Shown here piece by piece: positions 52,430 through 62,300 of a stretch of 64,000 nucleotides of DNA. The stretch is from NCBI RefSeq assembly GCF_009711085.1, contig NZ_WMKA01000010.1, positions 1 to 64,000 on the forward strand. The letters are read 5' to 3'. Source of the stretch: Cellulosimicrobium composti. Its GTDB lineage: Bacteria > Actinomycetota > Actinomycetes > Actinomycetales > Cellulomonadaceae. The stretch's first letter is position 1. The number at the start of each line of letters is the position of its first letter. Below the pieces are notes generated by a model. The model had not been told where the DNA came from and did not search any database. It saw nothing but the letters and a program-made list of their open reading frames with translations. The position numbers and the translations under genes were made by a program.

Positions 52430-53826
52430 GCGGCGCCCCCGCCCGACACGCCGGCCCGGCTCGGTGTGCCGGGCTCCGCGGCGTCCGTGGTCGCGACGTC
52501 GCCGGTCGCGGGCTCCGGGCGGTCGGACGCCGGGGTGTCGGCCGCACCCGCGGCCCCGGTACCGGCGCCCTCCGCGCCCGCGGCGGTGCCGTCCGTGTCG
52601 TCCTCGCGCCCGGGCGTCCGCAGGTTCCACCGGGTGATGACGAACCGGAAGAGCACGTAGTAGACCACCGCGTAGCCGAGCCCGATGGGGATGAGCAGGA
52701 GCGGCATCTCGGCGATGCGGAAGTTCAGCAGGTAGTCGATGGCTCCCGCGGAGAAGCCGAACCCGTCGCGGATCCCGAGCGCGTTGACGAGGGCGAGCGA
52801 CGTGCCGGTGAGGATCGCGTGGATGACGTACAGGGGGTAGGCGACGAAGACGAACGCGAACTCGAGCGGCTCGGTGACGCCCGTGACGACCGAGACGAGC
52901 GCGGCCGAGCCCATGATGCCCGCGACGACCTTGCGCTGGGCCGGCTTGGCGGTGTGGACGATCGCGAGGGCCGCGGCCGGGAGGGCGAACATCATGATCG
53001 GGAAGAACCCGGTGAGGAACGTGCCCGCGGTGGGGTCACCCGCGAGGAACCGGAAGATGTCGCCGTGCGCGACGTTCCCGTCGGCCGTCGTGTACTCGCC
53101 GAACTGGAACCAGGGCAGCGAGTTGAGCAGGTGGTGCAGGCCGATCGGCAGGAGCAGGCGGTTGAGCGTGCCGAAGATGAACGCGCCGAGGATCGTCGAG
53201 CCGGTGACGAACCCGCCGATCTGCTCGTTGATGAGCCAGTCGAAGGCCGGGTAGACCAGGGCGCCGACCACGGCGATGAGCACCGAGGCACCGGCCGTCA
53301 CGATCGGCACGAACCGCCGGCCGCCGAAGAACGCGAGGTACGGGGGCAGCTTGATCCGGTAGTACCTCTGGTACAGCAGGGCGGCCGTGAGGCCGATGAC
53401 GATGCCGCCGAGCACGCCGTAGTTGATGAGCTCCTGCGTCTCGCCCTCGGCGGCCTTCCCGAGCACGTACGGGGAGAGGGAGTCGCTGACGCCGGAGAAC
53501 ACGAGGTAGCCGATGAGGGCCGCGAGACCCGTGGTCCCGTCGGCCTTCTTCGCGTACCCGACGGCGACGCCGAGCGCGAAGATGATCGGCAGGTTGTTGA
53601 AGAGCGCGCTGCCCGCGGCGTTGAGCACGTCGGCGACGGGCTGCATCCACGCGAACGTGCCGGCCACGCCGTCCGCGCCGAGCATGTCGGGCTGCCCGAG
53701 CCGCAGCAGGAGCGCGGCGGCGGGCAGGGACGCGATGGGCAGCATGAGCGAGCGCCCGACGCGCTGGAGCTGCGCGAAGCCGGGCACCCCCCGCTTCGTC
53801 CTCGTCGGTTCGGCGACGGTGGTCAT
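52426..53826 (-). CDS. nagE: PTS EIIC permease, N-acetylglucosamine/glucose type
   Basis: This 466-residue permease imports and phosphorylates sugar with separate IIB and IIA proteins. It has about ten helices and the IIC motifs GQPDMLGADG, GVTEPLEFAFVFVAYPLY and LPIGLHHLLNSLPWF. The C-terminal 60 residues are a disordered Ala/Thr/Asp tail. The ATG follows GGAGGA. Two DasR-type sites upstream, and a DasR-like gene divergent, point to GlcNAc as the substrate over glucose; this is inference. Confidence 0.9.
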   Translation of the reverse strand: MTTVAEPTRTKRGVPGFAQLQRVGRSLMLPIASLPAAALLLRLGQPDMLGADGVAGTFAWMQPVADVLNAAGSALFNNLPIIFALGVAVGYAKKADGTTGLAALIGYLVFSGVSDSLSPYVLGKAAEGETQELINYGVLGGIVIGLTAALLYQRYYRIKLPPYLAFFGGRRFVPIVTAGASVLIAVVGALVYPAFDWLINEQIGGFVTGSTILGAFIFGTLNRLLLPIGLHHLLNSLPWFQFGEYTTADGNVAHGDIFRFLAGDPTAGTFLTGFFPIMMFALPAAALAIVHTAKPAQRKVVAGIMGSAALVSVVTGVTEPLEFAFVFVAYPLYVIHAILTGTSLALVNALGIRDGFGFSAGAIDYLLNFRIAEMPLLLIPIGLGYAVVYYVLFRFVITRWNLRTPGREDDTDGTAAGAEGAGTGAAGAADTPASDRPEPATGDVATTDAAEPGTPSRAGVSGGGAA

Positions 53827-53976
53827 GTCGGTCTCCTCCTGGGTGGGCCTGGGGCGCAGGCCGAGGTGCGTCGTGACGGCTGTGGCGCGACGTCGTACGG
53901 GCGTCGTTGCCGGTCTCCGGGCGCGACGAGGCCGACTGGGAACGGCCGTGGGCCGTCGCTCCGGAGTCCCGGTCCA

Positions 53977-54017
53977 GGTTGTCTGGACCACTTGCAGGAA
54001 GAGTGGTCTAGACCTCA
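53977..54017 (-). promoter_or_regulatory. Two DasR-type sites between nagE and dasR
   Basis: AGTGGTCTAGACCTCA (54002-54017) matches the consensus at 14 of 16 positions, and GGTTGTCTGGACCACT (53977-53992) at 13 of 16. They are 25 bp apart in the region between the divergent IIC gene and the regulator, and may serve both. Confidence 0.75.
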
Positions 54018-54192
54018 TGATGTGTCAACCCCCGGAGGTGACGGGGGACACACGGGCGGCTCCGCGACCTGCGCCGTCGCAGGTCGCACGGCGGAGAATG
54101 CACGCGTGGACAACGAGGCACCGGAGCAGGGCGGCCGACGACGGCCGGGCACGACCACAGGACCGACGACAGGACGAGGACGCGGCACGACG

Positions 54193-55047
54193 ATGAGCAG
54201 GTCACGATCCCGGGCGAGCGAGCACAAGTACCTCACGGTGCGCGCGTACCTCGCCGACCTCGTGGCGAGCGAGCTGTCCGTGGGCGACGCGGTCCCGTCC
54301 GAGCGCAGCCTCACCGAGAAGTTCGGCGTCTCGCGCATGACCGTGCGCCAGGCGATCGACGCGCTCGTCACCGAGGGCCTGCTCGAGCGCGCGCAGGGGC
54401 GGGGCACCTTCGTCGCGCCGCCGCGCGCGGACTTCGAGATGCGCCTGACGACGTTCGGCGAGGAGGCCCGCCGCCGCGGCATGGAGCCGGGCGCGGAGGT
54501 CCTGGAGGCCGGCACCGTGCCGGCGCCCGCGTCGGTCGCCGAGTCGCTCGGCCGCGCCACGGGCGACCCCATGCACCACGTGGTGCGGCTGCGCACGGCC
54601 GACGGCTCGCCCATGAGCGTCGAGGAGGCGTGGATCCCCGTCGACCTCGCGCCCGACCTGCTCGACGACGGCGTGCCCGAGAGCCTGTACGGGGCGCTGC
54701 GCGAGCGCGGGCTGGCGCCGACCTGGGGCGAGGACACCATCACGGCGTCGGACGCGACGGTCCAGGAGCTCAAGCTGCTCGACCTGCGCGCGTCGCGCGC
54801 CGTCATGCGCACCGTGCGCCGCACGTTCGCGGGCGACGCGCCGCTCATGTACTCCCGGTCGAGCTACCGCGGCGACCGGTACAGCGTGTTCGTGCCGCTG
54901 CGCGAGGCCCGCCCCACGCTCGTGCCGCGCGCCGCCGCGAGCGACCCGACCCCCGCGACCGCCGCGCACACCCCCGAGACCGCGCCGACCGACCACCTCG
55001 CCCCCGTGCCCGTCCCGGCACGGGCGACCGAAGGGAACGACCGATGA
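54193..55047 (+). CDS. GntR/HutC-family regulator, DasR/NagR-like
   Basis: This 284-residue repressor has the GntR winged helix (residues about 12-72: LTVRAYLADLVASELSVGD, VSRMTVRQAIDALVTEGLLE) and a UTRA domain (MRLTTFGEEARRRGMEPGAEV, VMRTVRRTFAGDAPLMYS, SSYRGDRYSVFV) that binds sugar phosphates such as GlcN6P. A 40-residue Pro/Thr-rich tail follows. I chose ATG 54193; a GTG at 54106 would add 29 residues. Its stop overlaps the IIB start (ATGA). DasR-type sites before ptsH and the IIC gene identify the likely regulon. Confidence 0.9.
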   Translation: MSRSRSRASEHKYLTVRAYLADLVASELSVGDAVPSERSLTEKFGVSRMTVRQAIDALVTEGLLERAQGRGTFVAPPRADFEMRLTTFGEEARRRGMEPGAEVLEAGTVPAPASVAESLGRATGDPMHHVVRLRTADGSPMSVEEAWIPVDLAPDLLDDGVPESLYGALRERGLAPTWGEDTITASDATVQELKLLDLRASRAVMRTVRRTFAGDAPLMYSRSSYRGDRYSVFVPLREARPTLVPRAAASDPTPATAAHTPETAPTDHLAPVPVPARATEGNDR

Positions 55048-55289
55048 CACAGTCCGACGCGGAGCGCGCCGCGACGATCCTGGCCGGGCTCGGCGGGGTC
55101 GCGAACATCGACGAGATCGACCCGTGCACCACGCGGCTGAGATCGCTCGTCAAGGACCCCGCGCTCGTCGACGCCGCGCTGCTGCGCCGCGCCGGGGCGT
55201 TCGGGGTCATGGTCAACGGCCGGGTGGTGCAAGTCGTCGTCGGCCCGCAGGTCGACACGATCGCGTCCGACCTCGCCGACCTCATGTGA
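55044..55289 (+). CDS. PTS EIIB domain protein (first copy)
   Basis: This 81-residue protein is a free-standing IIB of the glucose/GlcNAc family. The phospho-accepting Cys28 lies in DEIDPCTTRLRSLVKD, and the C-terminal VQVVVGPQVDTIASDLADL is typical. It passes phosphate from IIA to the sugar on IIC. It overlaps the regulator gene by 4 bp, so both are translated together. A second IIB follows 129 bp downstream. Confidence 0.9.
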   Translation: MTQSDAERAATILAGLGGVANIDEIDPCTTRLRSLVKDPALVDAALLRRAGAFGVMVNGRVVQVVVGPQVDTIASDLADLM

Positions 55290-55418
55290 CGCACCGCCGC
55301 ACCACCCCGCCGCCGACCGGCGGCACCCCGACCCGCGCACCGCGCACCCCGACCGGCACGGCTGCCGGTCGGCACACCTGACCCGGCACCGGCCGGGACC
55401 GGACCACGAGGAGCACCC

Positions 55419-55649
55419 GTGAGCAAGGCAGAGCAGATCCTCCGAGGCCTCGGCGGCGACGAGAACGTCGTCGACCTGGAGGCGTGCATCACGCGCCTGC
55501 GCGTCGAGGTCGAGGACCCGGCCCTCGTCGACGACGCCGCCCTCACCGCGGCCGGCGCGGTCGCCGTCGTGCGGTCGGGCGCCGCGATCCAGGTGATCGT
55601 GGGGCCGGACGCCGACAACATCGCCTCCGACATCGAGGACCTGCGCTGA
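55419..55649 (+). CDS. PTS EIIB domain protein (second copy)
   Basis: This 76-residue paralog of the preceding IIB has its active Cys23 in DLEACITRLRVEVED and the matching end IQVIVGPDADNIASDIEDL. The start is GTG 55419 after GAGGAG. Its stop overlaps the IIA start (TGATG). Two IIB copies with one IIC suggest either redundancy or a second permease elsewhere in the genome served by one of them. Confidence 0.9.
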   Translation: MSKAEQILRGLGGDENVVDLEACITRLRVEVEDPALVDDAALTAAGAVAVVRSGAAIQVIVGPDADNIASDIEDLR

Positions 55650-56113
55650 TGGCCGCGCCGCTCACGGTGCTCGTGCCCGTGACGGGCACCGTCGTCGACG
55701 TCCGCGACGTCGACGACCCCGTGTTCTCCGCCGGCCTCGTCGGGCCCGGCCTCGCCGTCGAGCCGGACGACGCGCAGGGCGGCGAGGCCGTCGCGCCGAT
55801 CACCGGCACGGTCGTCAAGCTGCACCCGCACGCGTTCGTCGTCCAGCACGACGACGGGCGCGCCGTGCTCGTGCACCTCGGGATCAACACCGTGCAGCTC
55901 GGCGGCGAGGGCTTCACGACGCACGTCGCGCAGGGCGACCACGTGGAGCGCGGCGCCGTGCTCGTCTCGTGGGACCCGAGGGCGGTGCGCGACGGCGGGC
56001 GGTCGGCCGTGTGCCCGGTCGTCGCGCTCGAGGCCGCGCCGGACGACGTGACGTCGCTCGCCGAGGTCGGCGCGTGGGCCGCGCACGGCGAGGAGCTGCT
56101 CACCTGGGGCTGA
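55649..56113 (+). CDS. crr: PTS EIIA, Crr type
   Basis: This 154-residue IIA of the glucose family has VLVPVTGTVVDVRDVDDPVFSAG (shown in part) and the active His76 in VLVHLGINTVQLGGEGF. It takes phosphate from HPr and hands it to IIB. It completes a full chain in this block: Enzyme I, HPr, IIA, IIB and IIC. The ATG overlaps the second IIB stop. It converges with a thioredoxin-like gene 3 bp away. Confidence 0.92.
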   Translation: MAAPLTVLVPVTGTVVDVRDVDDPVFSAGLVGPGLAVEPDDAQGGEAVAPITGTVVKLHPHAFVVQHDDGRAVLVHLGINTVQLGGEGFTTHVAQGDHVERGAVLVSWDPRAVRDGGRSAVCPVVALEAAPDDVTSLAEVGAWAAHGEELLTWG

Positions 56114-56116
56114 CGG

Positions 56117-58147
56117 TCAGCCTCGCAGCGGGAGCGTGAGCGCGGGGACGTCCCCGGGCTCGCCGCGGTCGACGACCCGGACCGGCACGCCCCAGTCCTG
56201 CTGCGCGAGGTGGCACGCGGGGAACACGTCCGGGTCGGGCTCGCCGTCGGGGCCGAGCGGGACGACATCGCACGACGCCGCGCGCGCGGTCACGTGCAGG
56301 ACGCCCTCGCGGACCTCGGGGTTGATGACGAGGTCACGGCCGAGCTCGACCCCCGCGCCGCCCCCGGACAGGAGGAGCTCGGGCGGCGTCGCGCTGACGC
56401 GCAGCTCCGTCGAGGGCCCGAACCGGTCGTCGAGCTTCTGCCCCGGCGCCGGGACGAACGGGACGTCGAGCCACAGCGGCCCGGCCCCGATCTCCGTGAC
56501 GGGCCGCTGCGTGCGGTGCGCGCCGCCGTCGAGCACCTCGCCCGCGAGCGACGCGGGCAGCGCGACGCGCGTGAGGCGGTGCGCCGCGGACTCCACGACG
56601 AGCAGGTGGACCTGCGGCTCGCCGTCCGGCCCCTCCCCCGCCTGCACGACGACGCCGCTCGGCTCGGCGAGGCCCGTCGCCAGGGTCGTGACCTCGCCGG
56701 CGATCCGCGTCCCCGAGGTGTCGTCCCCGACGCTCCCGGCGTCCCCGTCAGCGGGCACGAACCGCCGGAGCGCGCCGTCGTAGGTGTCGGCGACGACGAC
56801 GCTCCCGTCCGGGAGCGTCGCGACGCCGAGCGGGTGCTGCATGAGCGCCTGCTCGGCCGGGCCGTCGCGGTGGCCGAAGTCGAACAGCCCCTGCCCGACG
56901 GCGGTCCGCACCTCGACGGCCGCACCGTCCACCGGGGTCACGCGGCGCAGCGCCGACGTCTCGGCGTCCGCGACCCAGATCGCGCCGTCGGTCGCGACGG
57001 CCAGGCCGGAGGGCTGCGCGAACCACGCCGACTCCCCCGGCCCGTCCTCCAGGCCCTCGTTCATCGTCCCCGCGAGGTGGGTCATCGAGCCCTGCTCGCC
57101 GTCGAACGCCCACAGCGTGTGGTTCCCCGCCATCGCGACGACGAACGCCGCGAGGTCCGGGGACCACGCGACGTCCCACGGCGACGAGAGCCGCACGTCG
57201 AGCGCCGGGTACCGCCCGCCCGGGGCGGCCGCGTCGTGGCCGGTGACGACGAGCGCGCCGTCCCTCACGTCCCGCAGCACGACGTTCTCGACCCCGCCGA
57301 CCATGAACTGGTCGCCCGTGCCCGCGACCGTCGTCACGTGCCCGTCCGAGAGCCGCACCCCGCGCAGCGCGTGGTTGGCCGTGTCGGCGACGAGCACGTC
57401 GTAGCCGAGCGACGGCCGCAGCTCGTCCGGGACGAGGCACAGCCCGTTGGGCTCGGCGAACCGCGCGTCCTCGGGGCCGCCGTCGGCGAGCCCGCGCTCG
57501 CCGGACCCGATGCGCCGGACGAGGGTCTCGCCGTCGGGCCCGAGCTCGGCGAGGGCGTGGTGCCCGGGGTCCGCGACGAGGAGGTTGCCGCCGGGCAGCT
57601 CGACCGCCTTCGCGGGGAAGCGCAGCATGCCCGACGACGGCGCGGGCGGCACGTACGGGCCGTCGCCCCGGTGCAGCGTGCCCTTCGCGTCGTGCTCCGC
57701 GACGAGCTCCTCGACGAGGGCGGCGATCGCGGACGCGTGCCCCTCCCCCGCCATCTGCGCCACGACGTAGCCCTCGGGGTCGATGACGACGAGCGTCGGC
57801 CACGCGCGCGCCGCGTACGCGGACCACGTGACGAGCTCCGGGTCGTCGAGCACCGGGTGGTGCACCTCGTACCGCTCGACGGCCGCCGCGAGCGCCACCG
57901 GGTCCGCCTCGTGCTCGAACTTCGGCGAGTGCACGCCCACGACGACGAGCACGTCGCGGTACCTCTCCTCGAGCTCGCGCATCTCGTCGAGCACGTGCAG
58001 GCAGTTGACGCAGCAGAAGGTCCAGAAGTCGAGGATCACGGCCTTGCCGCGCAGGTCGGCGAGGGTCAGGTCGCGGCCGCCGGTGTTGAGCCAGCCACGG
58101 CCGACGAGCTCGGACGCACGGACGCGCGGGGTTCGGGAGGTGCTCAC
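56117..58147 (-). CDS. Thioredoxin-fold/NHL-repeat protein (NHLRC2-like)
   Basis: This 676-residue protein joins an N-terminal thioredoxin fold (residues about 15-150) to NHL-type beta-propeller repeats (DVLVADTANHALRGVRL, AIWVADAETSALRRV, SVVVADTYDGALRRF) and a C-terminal beta domain. The redox segment FWTFCCVNCLHV has Cys45, Cys46 and Cys49, the CCINC-type site shared with NHLRC2. No signal peptide is seen, so it should be cytosolic. The substrate is unknown. GTG 58147 lies six bases after CAGAAT. Confidence 0.88.
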   Translation of the reverse strand: MSTSRTPRVRASELVGRGWLNTGGRDLTLADLRGKAVILDFWTFCCVNCLHVLDEMRELEERYRDVLVVVGVHSPKFEHEADPVALAAAVERYEVHHPVLDDPELVTWSAYAARAWPTLVVIDPEGYVVAQMAGEGHASAIAALVEELVAEHDAKGTLHRGDGPYVPPAPSSGMLRFPAKAVELPGGNLLVADPGHHALAELGPDGETLVRRIGSGERGLADGGPEDARFAEPNGLCLVPDELRPSLGYDVLVADTANHALRGVRLSDGHVTTVAGTGDQFMVGGVENVVLRDVRDGALVVTGHDAAAPGGRYPALDVRLSSPWDVAWSPDLAAFVVAMAGNHTLWAFDGEQGSMTHLAGTMNEGLEDGPGESAWFAQPSGLAVATDGAIWVADAETSALRRVTPVDGAAVEVRTAVGQGLFDFGHRDGPAEQALMQHPLGVATLPDGSVVVADTYDGALRRFVPADGDAGSVGDDTSGTRIAGEVTTLATGLAEPSGVVVQAGEGPDGEPQVHLLVVESAAHRLTRVALPASLAGEVLDGGAHRTQRPVTEIGAGPLWLDVPFVPAPGQKLDDRFGPSTELRVSATPPELLLSGGGAGVELGRDLVINPEVREGVLHVTARAASCDVVPLGPDGEPDPDVFPACHLAQQDWGVPVRVVDRGEPGDVPALTLPLRG

Positions 58148-58303
58148 CGGCCCATTCTGCGGGACGGCGCCAGGGTCGTGCGTCGAGGAGCGGTCGGCGC
58201 CGACGGCCCCGCGCGCCGGGAGAGGTCAGGATCCGAGAAGCCGGCGCGCGACGGTCTGGCTACCGTCGAGAAGGCAACCACAGGACCACGGGAGGCGAGC
58301 ACG

Positions 58304-58765
58304 ATGGCGACGACGTCCGACCGCAGGAGCACGGCCGGGGCGGGGTTCTCCGAGCAGGAGCGCGCCGCGATGCAGGAGCGCGCGAGCGAGCTGAGGAAGC
58401 AGGCGAAGACCGGGCGGGGGAACAAGGCGGCCGCCGACGAGGCGGACGTGCTGGCCAGGATCGCGGAGATGCCCGAGGAGGACCGCGCGCTCGCGGAGCG
58501 GGTCCGCGCGCTCGTCGCGCGCGTCGCGCCGGACCTGGCGCCGAGGCTGTACTACGGGCAGCCGGCGTGGGCGCGCAAGGGGAAGGTCGTGTGCTTCTTC
58601 CGCAGCGGCCGGATGGACAAGGAGCGCTACTCGACGTTCGGGTTCAGCGCCGACGCGCACCTCGACGACGACTCCGGGCTGTGGCCGACCGCGTACGCCC
58701 TCACCGCCCTGGACGACGACGCCTGGGAGCGGCTCGCCCGGCTCGTCGAGCGCGCGGCCTCGTAG
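58304..58765 (+). CDS. DUF1801-like protein (YdhG/iron-chaperone fold)
   Basis: This 153-residue protein has a charged helical N-terminus (EQERAAMQERASELRKQAK) and a DUF1801-like core (RLYYGQPAWARKGKVVCFFR, ERYSTFGFSADAHL). The family fold resembles frataxin-like YdhG, with a suggested but unproved iron role. The ATG follows GGGAGG. An acetyltransferase gene follows at 50 bp with its own leaderless promoter. Confidence 0.75.
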   Translation: MATTSDRRSTAGAGFSEQERAAMQERASELRKQAKTGRGNKAAADEADVLARIAEMPEEDRALAERVRALVARVAPDLAPRLYYGQPAWARKGKVVCFFRSGRMDKERYSTFGFSADAHLDDDSGLWPTAYALTALDDDAWERLARLVERAAS

Positions 58766-58815
58766 ACGCCCGCAGCCCGGGCGGCGTGTGGGACGCCGGC
58801 GCTAGCGTCCGCCGC

Positions 58816-59289
58816 ATGGATATCCGACTCCGCGGTCTCGTCGACGACGACCTGGACCGCCTCTTCACGTGGGAGCAGGACCCGGCCGCGGTCGCGCTCG
58901 CGGCGTTCACGCGGTCCGACCCGTCGGACCGGGCGGCGTTCGACGAGCACTACGCGCGCATCCGCAGCGACCCGTCGTGCACCGTCCTGGCCGTCGAGCA
59001 CGCGGGGACGTTCGTGGCGACGGTCGGGAGCTTCACCATGGACGGCGAGCGCGAGGTGACGTACTGGGTCGACCCCGACCGCTGGGGGCGCGGGATCGCC
59101 TCGGCCGCGCTGACGGCGTTCCTCGAGGTCGAACGCGAGCGGCCGCTCGTGGCGCGGGTCGCCGCCCACAACGTCGGCTCGGCCACGGTGCTGCGCCGGG
59201 CCGGGTTCGTCGAGGTCGGCCGCGAGACGTCCTACGCGCCCGGGGTGGGTGCCGACGTCGAGGAGCAGGTCTTCCGCCTCGCCGGGTGA
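58816..59289 (+). CDS. GNAT N-acetyltransferase, RimJ/RimL-like
   Basis: This 157-residue acetyltransferase matches the RimJ/RimL/GNAT_3 group: IRLRGLVDDDLDRLFTWEQD, VTYWVDPDRWGRGIASAAL with the acetyl-CoA loop, and VARVAAHNVGSATVLRRAGF. The substrate could be a protein N-terminus, an antibiotic or a small amine. TAGCGT seven bases before ATG 58816 and no ribosome site indicate a leaderless transcript. A perfect terminator follows. Confidence 0.87.
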   Translation: MDIRLRGLVDDDLDRLFTWEQDPAAVALAAFTRSDPSDRAAFDEHYARIRSDPSCTVLAVEHAGTFVATVGSFTMDGEREVTYWVDPDRWGRGIASAALTAFLEVERERPLVARVAAHNVGSATVLRRAGFVEVGRETSYAPGVGADVEEQVFRLAG

Positions 59290-59324
59290 CCCGGCGCGGC
59301 CCCGGCCGCGAGGTCCCCGGCGGG

Positions 59325-59357
59325 GGGCGGGGGCACGCGGTGCGCGTGCCCCCGCCC
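59325..59357. terminator. Terminator between GNAT and SGNH genes
   Basis: Arms of 15 bp (59325-59339 and 59343-59357) are perfectly complementary around a 3-base loop, between two converging genes. Confidence 0.8.
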
Positions 59358-59362
59358 ACGTG

Positions 59363-62300
59363 TCACCCGCAGGTGCGGTCGTCCCAGGCGGCGACGACCG
59401 TCCCGGTGCCGTCGGTGCCCGTGCGCGCGGCGTCGACCGTCGCCTCGCCCGCCGCGACGCTGGCGGACCGGACGGCGAACGACTGGTACGCCGAGCCGCC
59501 CGGCTGCACGCCGGTGTAGTCGCGCGTGCCGAACGGGGTGACGACGCGGACGTCGACGGGGGCGTCGTCGTCGTTGGTCGCCGCGACCGCGACGTACGCC
59601 TTGCCCGCCAGGCAGCGCACCTCGGCGCGCGCCGTGACGGCCGGACCGGCCGGGGCGGTGACGACGGTCGTGGCGACGGCCGTCGTCGGGCGGGCGGCCG
59701 TGTTGGTGAGCGCGCCCTCGAGGCGGGTGCGCAGCGCCGTCCCGGCGGCGACGTCGCCGGGCACGGCGACCTGCGCCGTCACGGTGACGACCGTCCCGGC
59801 GGGGGTCGAGGCCGGCAGGACGACGCGGTAGGCGCCGTCCGTCCCGAGCCGGACCGTGCCCGTGCTCGCGACGGGTGCCGCGGCGAGGGTCGTGCCCGCG
59901 GGCGGCACGAGTGCGAGGACGACGTCGCGCGCTGCCTCCGCCCCGACGGTCGCGGTCGCGGTCACGGCGACCGTCCCGCCCGGTGCGACCTCGCCGCCCG
60001 CGGCGACCGCGAGCCCGAGCGTGCTGTTCCGCACGGTCGAGACCGTCGCGAGCGCCGAGCCCGGGTCCCACACGCCGAACCCGTCGAGGAACGTACGCGC
60101 GAACTCGACGTGCCCCTGGGCGTTCGGGTGGATCGCGTCGTTGAGCTGCGACGTCGGCACCTCGCCCTGGTCCTCGACGAGCCAGTCGGCGTAGTTGTCC
60201 ACGACGAACACCCGCTGGGCTGCCGCGACGTCGCGCACCGCCTGGACGTACTCGGGGTACCACGCGCGCGACACCACCGGCTGCGACGTCGCGAGGACAG
60301 GGACCCCGCCGTCGGCGCGGACCCGCTCCACGAGCGTCGTGAGGTTCTGCCGGAACGCGGGGAGCCCGGCGGCCCCGGCCGGCGAGTCGTTCATCCCGAT
60401 CATGATCGTGACGACGGCGGCGTCGTGCCGGCCGATGCGGCCCTCGTAGTCGGCGACGAGGTCCGCGACCTTCGCCCCGGACGTGGCCGTGGTGATGAGG
60501 TAGTCGTGGCGGTAGTTGCGCTCCCAGCGCACGCGCTCCTCCACGTGCTGCGTCCACGAGCGCCACCCGTTCGTGTGCAGGGCGCCGTGCGTGATCGAGT
60601 CGCCCGCGAACAGCCACGGGCGCGACGCGTCGCGGTCCCCGCGCGAGAGCACGCCGCGCACCGCGGCGTAGTCGGGCAGCACGACGGCGTTCGGGTCGAG
60701 GTTGAGCCGCAGCGGGGTGAGCCGCTCGCGCATGGCCCAGGTCCGCGTGATCGTGCCGGTGAACCGGTCGGAGACGCCGGCGGCCGTGCGCGTCCCCGCG
60801 ACGGTGAGCGCGTCGGGCGCGACGTCCGCGACGAATGCGCGGCCGGGCGCGACGACGACGGGCGAGCCGTCGACGTACGTCGTGACGACCCCCTGCCCGA
60901 CGGCGACCGCGACGACGTGCTGCTGGCCGTCGTCGAACCGCGTGGTCGTCCTGGTGCGCACGAGGTCGGTGCCGCCGCGCGTGACGGCGTACTCGAGGCG
61001 GCCGTCGCGCAGCGCGACGGTGAGCGCCGTCGGGCTCGCCGCGGGGGCCGAGGTGTCGGACATCGACAGGAGCGTGCCGCCGTTGCCGGGCTGGGCCGCG
61101 AACCGGACGAGGAGCGTGCCCTCGTCGAGACCGCGCAGGGTCGCGAGGTCGGCGGAGCGGTCCACGACGCGCGTCCCGTCGAACGACGACGGCACGTGCG
61201 TGAAGCCCCACGCCTGGGTCGCGGTGCCGAGCGGCGTGGTCGCCTGCTGGATCTGGCCGGTCGTGGGCAGCCGGAGCGCGCCGACGCCCGTCGAGCCGTC
61301 CCACGCCCCGAGGTCCTCGAGGAAGGTCTGCGCGAACGCGAGGTGCCCCTGCGGGCCGGGGTGGATGTCGTCGGACCACAGGGTGCTCGGCGGGTTGCCG
61401 TCGTGCTCGAGCATCCAGCGCGCGTAGTTGTCGACGAGCACGGTGTCCTGGGCGGCCGCGACCTCGCGGACCACCTGGACGTACTGCGGGTAGGTGGCGC
61501 GGTTCGTGCCGGCGCCGCCGCCCCGGACGGGCTGCGACGTCGCGAGCACGGGCACGGCGCCGAGCGCGCGCGTACGCTCGACGATCTCGGTCACCTGGGC
61601 GCGGAAGGTCTCGAGCCCGGCCGCCCCGCCGAGCAGGACGACGTCGTTCATGCCGACCATCGTCACGACGACCGTCGGGTCGTGGGTCGCGACGCGCTCG
61701 TCCCACGTGGCGAGGATCCCGGCGGCGGTGTCGCCCGAGATCGCGGTGTTGACGGTCTGGTCGCCGAAGCGGCGCAGCTCCCAGCGCACGCGCTCCTCGA
61801 CCTGCTGGCTCCACGAGCGGTAACCGCGCGTGTGCGCAGCGCCGTGCGTGATGGAGTCGCCCGTGAAGACCCACGTCTCGCGGGCCTGCGCCGCGGGGAC
61901 GTCGAGGCGCGCGCGGACGTCCGTCGCGTCGGCGCGCACGGTGGGCACGCGCATGACCGACGCGCTCGCGAGGTCGGTCAGGCCGAGCACGCGGTCGTGC
62001 ACGGTGACGCGGTCGATCGTGCCCGTGAGCGCGGCGGTCGTGCCCGCCGACGTGGCGCGGGCGCCGAACGTCACCGCGGTGGGGTCGGGGACGGTCGCGA
62101 GGAACGCGTCGGACGTGGTGAGCAGCGCCGGGAAGCCGTCGAACGAGACCTGCGTGAACCCGGCGGAGACGCCGACGGACACGGTGTGCGGGACGCCGTC
62201 CGTCGCGGGCACCGGGGCCCGCACGTCGGCGCGCACCTGCCCGTCCACGACGACCGTCCACGTCACGGCGCCGTCGGCGACGCCGAGCGCTGCCCACGTG

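Noticed and set aside
55290-55418. Possible small gene between the two IIB genes
   Set aside because: Pro/Arg-rich low-complexity sequence only, with no start and ribosome-site combination; treated as spacer.
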